A stretch of DNA of 18,328 bases, from NCBI GenBank assembly GCA_910576995.1, contig CAJTLC010000002.1:162040-180367 (forward strand), read 5' to 3'. Each line of letters opens with the position of its first letter. The first letter of the stretch is position 1. Origin of the DNA: an uncultured Ruminococcus sp. GTDB taxonomy: Bacteria > Bacillota > Clostridia > Oscillospirales > Ruminococcaceae. Under the pieces are notes generated by a model. It ran no database searches. It had not been told where the DNA came from and saw nothing but the letters and a program-made list of their open reading frames with translations. A program made the position numbers and the translations under genes. This document shows, piece by piece, positions 1 to 9,889 of the stretch.

Positions 1-444
1 ACATCAAAGCAGACTACAACTACTAAATCTACAACGACAACAATTGTTACTTCAACGATCAACACAACAACTGCTCCTGAAACTACGGCAGTATCTACAG
101 ATAAATATTTCGCTTCTATTGCTGAAATGTGTGATATGGCAAAGAAAGATTATAAAACTAAAAATAACGTTTATCCGGACAGCGCATCGGCTGCGGAACT
201 ACCAAACGGTTCGGTTTCCATTAAACTTTTCGAAGCAGACGGCGAACTTCTCGACACTTATATGATTGATCCCGTTACAGGTATCGGTATCAGTGAAAAC
301 GGCAGCAGCGTTAATTTGCCGCAAACAGGCAATAATTCATGTAAAACAGCTGCAACTGCTTCGGCTGCTCTTGTTCTTGCTTTGCTGGGTTTATATGCTG
401 TAGTAAAGTCAGGTGTACTCCGTAAGGCAGAAGATGAAAAGTAA
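1..444 (+). CDS. C-terminal end of an LPXTG-anchored cell-surface protein (5' end outside window)
   Basis: The reading frame is open from base 1 to a TAA at 442-444 and gives the last 147 residues. The visible part starts with a Thr/Ser-rich linker (about residues 1-37), typical of an extended wall-spanning spacer. A small conserved-looking segment follows, ending in a DTYMIDPVTGIG-like stretch. The wall-sorting signal comes last: LPQTG at residues 106-110, a hydrophobic segment (about 118-136) and a charged tail with Lys and Arg. By family knowledge a membrane sortase cleaves between T and G and links the protein to the peptidoglycan. The sortase gene directly downstream overlaps the end of this gene, so the two are probably co-transcribed and this protein is the likely substrate. 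The functional N-terminal domains lie outside the window, so the role of the protein is unknown. Confidence 0.88.
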   Translation, partial: TSKQTTTTKSTTTTIVTSTINTTTAPETTAVSTDKYFASIAEMCDMAKKDYKTKNNVYPDSASAAELPNGSVSIKLFEADGELLDTYMIDPVTGIGISENGSSVNLPQTGNNSCKTAATASAALVLALLGLYAVVKSGVLRKAEDEK

Positions 445-973
445 TAAAAATTCTGACATCATGATCAGAAAAAATAAAAAGCAATGGGTTCTGTTTTTTA
501 CAGGACTCATTGCCTTAATAGCGGGAATAAGCGTTCTTGGTTTTTATGGTGTCAAAAAAATAACCTGGGAGTATCAGAAGCAAAAATTGATTAGTGATAA
601 TCCCGTTGTGGAGATCGCAGATTTAAAAATCAAAGCGCCTATTTTAGAGGGAACTGAAAATCAGACGCTCTCAAAAGCGACAGGACATTTCATCGGGACA
701 GGCGACTTCGGCAATGGTAATTATTGTATCGCCGGTCATAGCAGTACTATATACAAAGAATATTTCAACGATCTCAAAAACGTGGAGATCGGAATGGAGA
801 TCACGCTGTATGACAGGCAGAAAAATAAATATTCATACAAGGTAAGCAAAAAAATTATTGTCGAGCCAAACGAAACATGGGTACTTGATGATTTTAGTGA
901 TAACAGAATCACAATCATTACGTGTACGGACGATGGAGAACAGAGATATGTTGTTGTAGGAATACTGCAATGA
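434..973 (+). CDS. Sortase, class D-like, dedicated to the upstream LPQTG protein
   Basis: This is a membrane transpeptidase of 179 residues from the ATG at 434. The ATG overlaps the stop of the surface-protein gene (442-444) and has an AAGG-type ribosome site just upstream; a GTG at 413 and an ATG at 461 are alternatives. Residues about 17-40 form one N-terminal membrane anchor, followed by the sortase beta-barrel. The catalytic triad is visible: His102 in AGHSS, Cys164 in ITCTDDG and Arg171 in GEQRYVV. Length, single N-terminal anchor and the His-Cys-Arg spacing fit small class D-type sortases, but the class is an inference. The overlap with an LPQTG gene suggests a one-enzyme, one-substrate pair. 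The frame stays open for 58 codons after the TGA stop; see findings. Confidence 0.88.
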   Translation: MKSNKNSDIMIRKNKKQWVLFFTGLIALIAGISVLGFYGVKKITWEYQKQKLISDNPVVEIADLKIKAPILEGTENQTLSKATGHFIGTGDFGNGNYCIAGHSSTIYKEYFNDLKNVEIGMEITLYDRQKNKYSYKVSKKIIVEPNETWVLDDFSDNRITIITCTDDGEQRYVVVGILQ

Positions 974-1242
974 TCTCAAATTATTTATCAGCATTTACAC
1001 AAGTATGATGAAAAGAATAACAAGTTGACTTTAACATTGGAGTCTGGAAGTCATAAGATTGGATTACTTCTTGTTGATAGGGCTGTGTTCAGGATCTTAT
1101 TCGAGAAAGAGAGACTCCTGTTCCGTGGTGATCCAAGAAAATTGTAGATATATATATTCAAAGTAAAAAGTTAATATTCCGTCACCTTAATATGATTCTT
1201 ATTCAGGAATTCACCACAAGCATTGAAGCAAATCTTGACAGC
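974..1242. other. Intergenic stretch with an unrecognised in-frame extension of the sortase ORF
   Basis: After the sortase TGA the same frame stays open for 58 codons to a TAG at 1145-1147. The encoded peptide (LTLTLESGSHKIG, then DRAVFRILFEKERLL and FRGDPRKL) looks protein-like, but I do not recognise it and it has no own start codon or ribosome site. The remaining bases to 1242 hold no recognisable gene. They are AT-rich and appear to be junction DNA next to the truncated DUF134 gene. Confidence 0.35.
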
Positions 1243-1329
1243 CTACCAGCTTGTGTTTTCCTTCCGTGGTGCAAAACTGTCATACTCCGGTTTGGCACAA
1301 ATTCTTCGGCATCGGCTTGGTCTTGACAT
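1243..1329 (-). pseudogene. Truncated DUF134 family protein (N-terminal 28 residues)
   Basis: A good ribosome site (GGAGGT) precedes the ATG at 1327-1329. The peptide begins MSRPSRCRRICAKPEYDSF, which closely matches the invariant start of DUF134 proteins (M-x-RP-x-x-CRR-x-C-x-x-P). DUF134 proteins are about 100-130 residues and carry a helix-turn-helix. Here a TAG at 1243-1245 ends the frame after 28 residues, and the helix-turn-helix region is not found in any frame downstream. The gene is therefore truncated, probably by a deletion. It is divergent from a broken ferredoxin gene at 1492, a pairing common in Firmicutes, so the two were probably one regulated module. Confidence 0.7.
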
Positions 1330-1455
1330 ACGTACACCTCCATTTCCGATATATGACGATAATATTATAACCTAAATATTCAAAAAAGAAATTTATTAGC
1401 GGCTTTTTGCATAATGCTGCTTTGTAATTTAATCACAGAAAGAAATTGTCTCTTA

Positions 1456-1464
1456 TGGTATACT
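1456..1464 (+). promoter_or_regulatory. Extended -10 promoter of the ferredoxin remnant
   Basis: TGGTATACT matches an extended -10 (TGn followed by a TATAAT-like hexamer). It lies 27 bases upstream of the ferredoxin ATG at 1492, and an AGGAG ribosome site lies between them. There is no good -35 hexamer at 17 bases. Confidence 0.5.
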
Positions 1465-1491
1465 TACAGTAATAAAATGAGGAGATTTATT

Positions 1492-1722
1492 ATGCTAAAA
1501 AGAAAAGCAACAGTCAGTATTCGTGAATGCGTCGCATGAGGATGCTGCATAAAAGTTTATCCGAAAAATGACATTACAATTCCAAAGGGGGTATTTGCCA
1601 AAATTGATATTGAATTATGTGTTGGCTGCGGAAAATGTGCCAAGGAATCCTTTACAGATATGAGATTTCAGACCATTTTCATCTATTTTAATATACCAGA
1701 ACATATTTCATTTATAAGATGA
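1492..1722 (+). pseudogene. 4Fe-4S ferredoxin-like gene with an in-frame TGA and lost cysteines
   Basis: Reading from the ATG at 1492 gives a short bacterial two-cluster ferredoxin: RECVA, then TGA at 1537-1539, then GCCIKVYPKNDITIPKG, followed by ELCVGCGKCAKES. Family members read CVACGCCxKVCPKxAI and CVGCGKCAKECP. The TGA thus sits exactly at the second cysteine of the first cluster. The fourth cysteine of that cluster is Tyr (TAT), and the last CP of the second motif is replaced by S-F before the sequence loses similarity. Three lesions at cluster positions argue for decay, not recoding. The promoter and ribosome site are still intact, so inactivation looks recent. Normally such proteins are cytoplasmic electron carriers; this one should not assemble two clusters. 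Confidence 0.72.
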
Positions 1723-1765
1723 GAAAAAACTATTTGTAAACTTTCTGTTAATAGCAAGAAGTAAC

Positions 1766-1811
1766 AAAAAGAGCATAATCATTCCAGCTGTTTCGCTGAA
1801 CTGTTATGCTC
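1766..1811 (-). terminator. Bidirectional intrinsic terminator
   Basis: GAGCATAA (1771-1778) pairs with TTATGCTC (1804-1811), with an inner CAGC/GCTG stem. Read on the minus strand it is followed by TTTTTG, and on the plus strand by CCAACAATTTAATTTTTT. It sits between the convergent ferredoxin and HPr-like remnants and could serve both. Confidence 0.6.
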
Positions 1812-1901
1812 CAACAATTTAATTTTTTATATCTTTCAACTATTATTTTTCAATCTCTTGATATTTAAGTTTCATTGAATCTTCATTTTATTGCTAATAA
1901 G

Positions 1902-2074
1902 TTATTTTATATCCATAAATGGAAAAATACCATGTTCAATTTCGGTGATTTCCTCACCATTTTCTGAATTGATTCTCAAAATTAAAGGTTTACTTAAATT
2001 CAAGCTAAAAATGCCCATAACTGATTTGGCATTCGGGAGGAGTTTTTCAGAATAAATCAATAGAGTCAAGTATA
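1902..2074 (-). pseudogene. C-terminal fragment of an HPr-like phosphocarrier protein
   Basis: The minus-strand frame ending at 1902 encodes about 50 residues including LPNAKSVMGIFSLNLSKP. This resembles the C-terminal half of HPr-family proteins (usual pattern NAKSIMGVLSL). The N-terminal half, including the phosphorylated His, is missing: upstream the frame runs into the inverted-repeat element at 2075-2201, and beyond that lies the DUF1292 gene. The ATG within the repeat (2088-2090) gives an open frame but is chance sequence. I infer that repeat insertion or an associated deletion removed the front of the gene. The HPr assignment rests on one conserved motif, so confidence is moderate. Confidence 0.5.
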
Positions 2075-2201
2075 AGAGCCTGTTCAGCATCTTTTTTCAC
2101 ACATCTTTTAGGCAAATTTTATCGTTGACTGCGTCAAAAATCATTGTCACTGACGAAAATCAACTCGAAAATCCACACATAAAAAGATACTAACATACTC
2201 T
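2075..2201. repeat. Inverted-repeat (MITE-like) element, copy A
   Basis: The left end AGAGCCTGTTCAGCATCTTT and the right end AAAAAGATACTAACATACTC are imperfect inverted repeats. TAA lies directly outside the GAGCCTG and CATACTC ends on both sides, as expected for a 3-bp target duplication. The inside (CATCTTTTAGGCAAATTTTA and later CTCGAAAAT) matches the core of copy C. It lies 6 bases after the DUF1292 stop and truncates the HPr-like gene. The string CAATAGAGTCAAGTATAA just left of it (2058-2074, running one base into the element) is identical to the right end of copy D. Confidence 0.7.
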
Positions 2202-2207
2202 AATAAA

Positions 2208-2510
2208 TTATTCGAATTCGTATTCGCCTTTGTAATTCTTTTTAAACTCCTCAAAAATCTCATCAAGAAGCGCTTCATCCTCAATTGCTGTAAATTCGTC
2301 ATATTCAGGATCTTCTGTTGGCAAAACTTCGAGTATCACAATGCCATCGTCCTCTTCATCAAAAGGAAGCAGTACTGCAAAAACACGCTCTTCACGTTCT
2401 ACAGTTCCAAGAATTTCAAAAGAAACATCCTCCCCATTTTCATCAGTAAGGGTAATGTAATTTTCATTCTCCTCAATTTCATCTAAGTTGTTTTCAATAA
2501 TATCGCTCAT
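2208..2510 (-). CDS. DUF1292 domain-containing protein (YrzB-like)
   Basis: A small, very acidic cytoplasmic protein of 100 residues. It matches the DUF1292 pattern: an acidic N-terminus, then ITLTDENGEDVSFEILGTVE, then FAVLLPFDEEDDGIVILEV and a C-terminal EEFKK region. The start is well supported by AGGAGG with proper spacing before the ATG at 2508-2510. Family members are widespread in Firmicutes, often next to yrrK/mutS2-type housekeeping genes, and have no firmly established function. Here it stands alone between repeat elements. A TATAGT -10-like hexamer lies upstream, with only a weak -35. The gene appears intact. Confidence 0.88.
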   Translation of the reverse strand: MSDIIENNLDEIEENENYITLTDENGEDVSFEILGTVEREERVFAVLLPFDEEDDGIVILEVLPTEDPEYDEFTAIEDEALLDEIFEEFKKNYKGEYEFE

Positions 2511-2620
2511 TTTTAAATCCTCCTAATATCAAAAATTGCGCCAATACCGCAATACTATACTAAACTTTACTAAAAATTACACTAAAGCGTGTTCACGTAA
2601 AATAAATGTGCGGTACTAAA

Positions 2621-2780
2621 GCATACGCAGATGAGCAAAAACAAAGATTTTGTTATCTGCGTAATTTTCGAGCATAATTTTGGCGAATACAAGGAGAAAA
2701 TATGTAGGCAGGCTGACGCCCGTCAAATATTTTCTATGAAAAATCTACTTTTTACTTTTGTAAGCTAAACTTATGCATCT
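2621..2780. repeat. Degenerate inverted-repeat element, copy B, with hairpins
   Basis: It contains ACGCAGAT (2625-2632) pairing with ATCTGCGT (2655-2662), and GAAAATAT (2696-2703) pairing with ATATTTTC (2728-2735). The segment TTTTCGAGCATAATTTT matches the reverse complement of copy C, so it belongs to the same family, in opposite orientation. Its outer ends are not clear. Confidence 0.5.
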
Positions 2781-2832
2781 GGGGAATTATGCAGTGTTGC
2801 CTTAGGAAAACACCTCACAAAATCCGTTTATT

Positions 2833-2995
2833 AGAACTTGTTCTCATAGGATATTGCACGCATCTTTTCAGCAAATTTTACCGATTGCTACGTCGAAAGA
2901 CCTTGAAATACGCTAGTATTCCTGCGGACTTTCTCCTTGCCCTCGATAAAATTATGCTCGAAAATTTACGCACAAATCCTATGAGAACAAGTTCT
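2833..2995. repeat. Inverted-repeat (MITE-like) element, copy C
   Basis: The ends are perfect 20-bp inverted repeats: AGAACTTGTTCTCATAGGAT at 2833-2852 and its complement at 2976-2995. TTA flanks GAACTTG on the left and CAAGTTC on the right, as for a 3-bp target duplication. The core carries CCTTGAAATACG, TATTCCTGCGG and TTTCTCCTTG, shared with copy F and in part with G. No transposase is encoded. Confidence 0.75.
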
Positions 2996-3088
2996 TAGAA
3001 TTATACTTTCGATTAAACACTCACTTATTTTTAAGACAAATGATACTGAACAGACTTTTAAAAATTGATATCGAATCTAATTTAAAAA

Positions 3089-3931
3089 TCAGCTCAATAT
3101 ACGATACATTTCAGAATAATCAATTTCAGGGTGTTTGATTTCAGCGAGTTGGGTTAGTTTAATAGAAAGTGATTTATAAATCTGCCTGTCGTCAGAATTT
3201 ATACATAGTATATGCTCTTTTACCGTTTTTATATCGCAACGCTCTACAGCCCCTGTAAGAGCATCAGGAAGTCCCTGACTAAAAATATTCCTGATATTGC
3301 TTTCGGCAAGCGGTTTTAATGCACAAAGTGCCTCGTCAGTCGAAAAACCGCAGTTTTTAAGCAGCATAATACTCATTGAAATAAGTCCGCAAACTAAATT
3401 GCTTGATACTGCACAAGCAGCATGATACTGCTTTTTGTTTTGCGGAGAAATTCTCCTCGTTCTGTTGCCAAGAGCAGATAAAATTTCAGTCCATATCTCA
3501 ACCACCGCATTATCGCCCTCTATACAGAAAAAAGCCGCTCCCATCTGCTTGTATGCTTCATAACGGCTGCTTATTGGAAAAAGTGGATGTATTGATGCAC
3601 CATGAGCAGAATATTCCGATATATCAGGAAAAGTGTCTGACGCAGTCATTGCCCCGCTGCAATGGCAAAGCTGCTTGCCATTGATACCCATATTCTTGAT
3701 TTTACTGTAAACATGAAATATTTCCGAATCCGGAACTGTAAGAAATATGGCGTCGCTGTCCCTTATAAGTTCCGAAACCTTCGAATATTTTACAGACGAC
3801 GTAAACTCAGCGGCAGCCTGTGAGGAATCAGGATTTCTGCTGTAATATCCAGAAAGTTCCATACCCTTTTCTGAAAAATATTTGCCAAGTGAAAAGCCTA
3901 CCTTTCCTGCACCAATAAATCCAATTTTCAT
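3089..3931 (-). CDS. Rossmann-fold / DUF2520 domain protein (NADP oxidoreductase-like)
   Basis: A protein of 280 residues. The N-terminus MKIGFIGAGKVG is a dinucleotide-binding GxGxxG motif (residues 7-12) of the F420/NADP-dependent oxidoreductase type. The Rossmann half continues with DSDAIFLTVPDSEI and LCHCSGAMTASD. A C-terminal helical DUF2520 half (about 150-280) contains YHAACAVSSNLVCGL. The family is common in Clostridia, sometimes near pantothenate genes, and its substrate is not established. The start has GGAG seven bases upstream. It follows mrp by 51 bases on the same strand, so the two are likely co-transcribed. The end is not followed by a clear terminator. It is intact, with full family length. 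Confidence 0.85.
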   Translation of the reverse strand: MKIGFIGAGKVGFSLGKYFSEKGMELSGYYSRNPDSSQAAAEFTSSVKYSKVSELIRDSDAIFLTVPDSEIFHVYSKIKNMGINGKQLCHCSGAMTASDTFPDISEYSAHGASIHPLFPISSRYEAYKQMGAAFFCIEGDNAVVEIWTEILSALGNRTRRISPQNKKQYHAACAVSSNLVCGLISMSIMLLKNCGFSTDEALCALKPLAESNIRNIFSQGLPDALTGAVERCDIKTVKEHILCINSDDRQIYKSLSIKLTQLAEIKHPEIDYSEMYRILS

Positions 3932-3982
3932 ATTATATCTCCGATCTTTGCGGCAATTCCAATTGTTGTTTTGGGATTTGTA

Positions 3983-4807
3983 TTATAATGCCGCGATCTG
4001 ATTTACAGCAGCGTCCATCCAATCTCCCTCAAACAACTCGATAGTACCCTGATCACAATGCTTAGCCAACTCAGAATTGATCGGAATCTGCGCTATAACG
4101 GGAATTCCGTATTCCTTGGCAATATCCTCAATGTGACTGTCACCGTAAATTTTATGACGTTTGCCGCAATCGGGACATTCGTAATAACTCATGTTTTCAA
4201 CAATTCCAGCTATCGGAATATTCATAAGTTTAGCCATTTTGACAGCTTTTTCAACTATCATGGAAACAAGTTCCTGAGGCGATGTTACAATAACAATGCC
4301 GTCAACAGGAATCGACTGGAACACTGTCAACGGAACGTCGCCTGTTCCGGGCGGCATATCCACGAAAAGATAATCCACATCTTTCCAGATAACGTCAGTC
4401 CAGAATTGCTTGACAACGCCTGCGATAACAGGTCCGCGCCAAACTACGGGATCGGATTCATTCTCCAGAAGCAGATTAATAGACATCACGTCGATACCCA
4501 TTTTGCTTTTCTGCGGAATGATTCCAAATTCGCACGCCTCAGCCTTATTATGAATTCCAAAGGCTTTCGGAACGGAAGGTCCTGTAATATCAGCATCAAG
4601 AATTCCGACATTCTTGCCCATACGCTGCATGGATACGGCGAGCATGGAAGATACCATAGTTTTGCCAACTCCACCTTTTCCGCTGACGACGCCAATAACT
4701 TTACCTATCTTGCTAAGCTGATTAGGCTTTTCGATAAGACTCTGCGGTTCGGTTCTGGAAGCGCAGTCGCTTCCGCAAGAAGAACAATCGTGTGTACATT
4801 CACTCAT
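3983..4807 (-). CDS. mrp: Mrp/ApbC-type iron-sulfur cluster carrier ATPase
   Basis: A P-loop ATPase of 274 residues in the Mrp/NBP35 (ParA-like) family, which carries and transfers Fe-S clusters in the cytoplasm. The deviant Walker A SGKGGVGKT spans residues 42-50, then LDADITGPSVP (switch I-like) and DYLFVDMPPGTGD (Walker B-like). The C-terminal ENMSYYECPDCGKRH holds the CxxC that binds the bridging cluster. The N-terminus has additional cysteines (CTHDCSSCGSDC), as in NBP35-like and many clostridial Mrp proteins. GGAG lies ten bases before the ATG. It lies 88 bases after carB with a hairpin in between, so it may be read from the pyr operon or from its own weak promoter. No lesion is visible. 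Confidence 0.92.
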   Translation of the reverse strand: MSECTHDCSSCGSDCASRTEPQSLIEKPNQLSKIGKVIGVVSGKGGVGKTMVSSMLAVSMQRMGKNVGILDADITGPSVPKAFGIHNKAEACEFGIIPQKSKMGIDVMSINLLLENESDPVVWRGPVIAGVVKQFWTDVIWKDVDYLFVDMPPGTGDVPLTVFQSIPVDGIVIVTSPQELVSMIVEKAVKMAKLMNIPIAGIVENMSYYECPDCGKRHKIYGDSHIEDIAKEYGIPVIAQIPINSELAKHCDQGTIELFEGDWMDAAVNQIAAL

Positions 4808-4859
4808 TTTTCAATAGCTCCTTCATATTAATTCTATACAGATTTTCTCTGCCTTGATT

Positions 4860-4885
4860 CCTGCCTTCAATAATTTGAAGACAGG
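4860..4885 (-). other. Hairpin between carB and mrp
   Basis: CCTGCCTTCAA (4860-4870) pairs with TTGAAGACAGG (4875-4885) around a TAAT loop, with one G-U pair. On the minus strand no T-run follows, so it is not a standard intrinsic terminator. It could be a processing site, or a stabiliser of the upstream carA-carB message. Confidence 0.5.
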
Positions 4886-4895
4886 ATCTTTTAAC

Positions 4896-8087
<3,192 letters not shown>

Positions 8088-8088
8088 A

Positions 8089-9198
8089 TCACTCACCTGC
8101 CCTTTCCATTGCTTCTATGAATTCGTCAAATAAATAAGCTGTATCGAGAGGACCGCCGCGAGCCTCGGGATGAAACTGCACTGTACGCGCATTTACCGAA
8201 ATATAGCGGATTCCCTCGCAGGTTTTATCGTTTGCGTTGATATGTGAAACAACTCCCACAGCAGGATTGATGCTGCTTCCGACCACAGCGTAACCATGAT
8301 TCTGACTCGTCACATAGGTGAGACCGCTTTCCAAATCGATAACGGGCTGATTCGCTCCTCTGTGACCGTATTTCAGCTTTTCAGTAGTTCCGCCGTTGGC
8401 AAGAGCCATAAGCTGATGACCGAGACAAATTCCGAAAATCGGAATACCAAGCTGCTGTATTTCGCGGATATTTGCAATTATCTCCGTATTTTCCGCAGGG
8501 TCACCCGGTCCGTTCGAGAACATTATTCCGTCGGGTGCAAGTTCGGAAATTTCAGCCGCCGTTGTATTTGCAGGCACAACAATGACTTCGCATCCGCGAG
8601 CAATCAATTCCTGCCTGATATTGCGCTTATATCCGAAATCGAAAAGCGCAACGCGGAATTTCTTTTCGTCGGCGTGATAAGTTCTCAATTCGGGAGTCGT
8701 CACGTTTTTTACGGCGTTTTTAATTGAGAATCCGCGCAGTTTCGCAAGAAATTCTTCTTTTTTTTCGTCGTCGATATTATCCGTGGTAATAACGCCGTTC
8801 ATAACGCCTGCCTCGCGGATAGTTCTCGTAAGGCGGCGCGTATCTAAACCACAAATTCCGATGATATTATATTTTGCAAGAAAATCATTAATATTCCCAT
8901 GACAGCGGAAATTCGAGGGCGACGAACACCATTCTCGCACGATATAACCGCTCACATACGAACGCGCCGATTCGTTATCCTCATCATTGACGCCGTAATT
9001 TCCAATAAGCGGAAACGTTTGACAAACTATCTGTCCGTAATAGCTTGGATCGGTAAGAGTTTCCTGATAACCGGTAACGCCCGTAGTAAACACGACCTCG
9101 CCGATAACAGTACCCTCCGCACCAAAGCTTCTGCCCTCGAAGATCTGACCGTCTTCAAGCATCAGATAAGCCTTTTTCGATTGATTAAATACAGACAT
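8089..9198 (-). CDS. carA: Carbamoyl-phosphate synthase, small (glutaminase) subunit
   Basis: It hydrolyses glutamine and channels ammonia to CarB. The protein has 369 residues. The N-terminal CPSase small-chain domain includes FGAEGTVIGEVVFTTGVTGY and YYGQIVCQTFP. The C-terminal class I glutamine amidotransferase domain starts near residue 182. The catalytic triad is visible: Cys258 in GICLGHQ, with His343 and Glu345 in QFHPEA. SNGPGDP forms the oxyanion region. The start ATG at 9196-9198 is preceded by AAAGGA. A 231-base gap upstream, unusual for a tight operon, contains repeat copy D and a short hairpin. It is followed directly by carB. Confidence 0.97.
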   Translation of the reverse strand: MSVFNQSKKAYLMLEDGQIFEGRSFGAEGTVIGEVVFTTGVTGYQETLTDPSYYGQIVCQTFPLIGNYGVNDEDNESARSYVSGYIVREWCSSPSNFRCHGNINDFLAKYNIIGICGLDTRRLTRTIREAGVMNGVITTDNIDDEKKEEFLAKLRGFSIKNAVKNVTTPELRTYHADEKKFRVALFDFGYKRNIRQELIARGCEVIVVPANTTAAEISELAPDGIMFSNGPGDPAENTEIIANIREIQQLGIPIFGICLGHQLMALANGGTTEKLKYGHRGANQPVIDLESGLTYVTSQNHGYAVVGSSINPAVGVVSHINANDKTCEGIRYISVNARTVQFHPEARGGPLDTAYLFDEFIEAMERAGE

Positions 9199-9236
9199 TT
9201 TACCAATCCTTTCAATAGTTTTGAAAATCTATAAAA

Positions 9237-9260
9237 CATGACTGCGCCATTGAAGTCATG
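9237..9260 (-). other. Small hairpin upstream of carA
   Basis: CATGACT (9237-9243) pairs perfectly with AGTCATG (9254-9260). It lies in the gap between repeat copy D and the carA ribosome site, with no T-run. A role in carA translation or mRNA stability is possible but unsupported. Confidence 0.35.
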
Positions 9261-9264
9261 AGTC

Positions 9265-9422
9265 ATACTTGCCTCTATTGCAACCTATCCAGTAATGCTG
9301 ACATAAATTTCGTCTGTCTGCGTTGTCGTCGTCACCGTTCGTCAGCACGCTTTCCTCCTCCGCCTTGACATACGAAATTTCTGTTCAACATTCTTTGGAT
9401 ATTTTGCAATAGAGTCAAGTAT
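9265..9422. repeat. Inverted-repeat (MITE-like) element, copy D, inside the pyr operon
   Basis: The left end at 9265-9290 begins ATACTTGCCTCTATTGCAA. The right end at 9397-9422 is its reverse complement with three mismatches in 26 bases. The flanks are TCA and TAA, so a TNA target is possible but not exact. The interior (CCTTGACATACGAAATTTC) loosely resembles the CCTTGAAATACG core of copies C, F and G. The element begins 7 bases after the stop of the 149-residue gene and separates it from carA. Confidence 0.65.
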
Positions 9423-9429
9423 AAATTGT

Positions 9430-9879
9430 TTACATAAAATCTTCCGGATCCATATCCTCGGGAAATGACGACTCTGTATATGCTTTACCGCCTTTGACAG
9501 TATACCTGACATTTGCGGGAATGTCATAATATACGCTTTCATGCTCATAATCGGTCGGTTCAGCCAAGAGAATAAGCTGTATGAGTTCTTCGGAAGCCTG
9601 CTTGTAATCATCTCCGTCTTTGCCGCCTATCGCCGAACCGCTCGGACCATGATAGACTTCAAGCAAGATCTCATTCCCCTGCTCATCCTCTGCAATTATA
9701 AGATAACTGTACATACTTTCCCAGTCGTTGCTGATCTCGTCAGGTTGACCGAAAACCGTCATAGCCTTTCCGAGAAAAAGAGCAAAATCTTCCTCACTTG
9801 CCCCATAGCCCCGAATATTATGCGTACCGCCGCGCCATTCCCTGCGTTCAGCTTCCGTCGCTCTTCTGAATTTATACAT
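9430..9879 (-). CDS. Uncharacterised 149-residue protein in the pyr operon
   Basis: I do not recognise the family. The start at 9877-9879 is supported by AAGGAG overlapping the end of pyrF (stop at 9890, a 10-base gap); a longer start within pyrF (9921) is unlikely. The protein is soluble and acidic, with no signal peptide or membrane segment. The N-terminus is basic and Arg-rich (FRRATEAERREWRGG). A middle region reads FGQPDEISNDWESMYSYLI, then LEVYHGPSGSAIGG, and the C-terminus is acidic (EDMDPEDFM). Its length and Trp/Tyr-rich middle recall small SMI1- or immunity-like folds, but that is only an impression. Its tight coupling to pyrF suggests co-expression with UMP synthesis genes; a functional link is untested. 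It seems intact. Confidence 0.75.
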   Translation of the reverse strand: MYKFRRATEAERREWRGGTHNIRGYGASEEDFALFLGKAMTVFGQPDEISNDWESMYSYLIIAEDEQGNEILLEVYHGPSGSAIGGKDGDDYKQASEELIQLILLAEPTDYEHESVYYDIPANVRYTVKGGKAYTESSFPEDMDPEDFM

Positions 9880-9889
9880 AAAATACTCC

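Larger units (their letters stand above)
2511..3088. other. Gene-free region made largely of repeat elements
   Basis: No gene is supported here. It holds the upstream region of the DUF1292 gene (several ACTAAA motifs at 2559, 2569, 2581 and 2615), repeat copy B (about 2621-2780), a small hairpin with GTGTT/AACAC (2792-2811), copy C (2833-2995), and at about 3042-3060 a decayed right end resembling copy A (GATACTGAACAG). A possible 69-residue reading frame at 2789-2998 is entirely repeat sequence. Confidence 0.6.

Noticed and set aside
1537..1539. Selenocysteine at the TGA of the ferredoxin
   Set aside because: The TGA replaces a cysteine codon, which is how selenoproteins look. However, another cluster cysteine is Tyr and the second cluster is truncated, and I see no convincing SECIS-like hairpin directly behind the TGA. 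Decay explains all the lesions.
2789..2998. 69-codon frame in the intergenic region
   Set aside because: It is formed entirely by the copy C inverted repeat, with no ribosome site.
4058..4831. 257-codon open frame opposite mrp
   Set aside because: It is antisense to the conserved Mrp ATPase and shows no motifs; chance frame.
9342..9611. 89-codon minus-strand frame overlapping the end of the 149-residue gene
   Set aside because: It runs through repeat copy D and overlaps a better supported gene in another frame, with no ribosome site.
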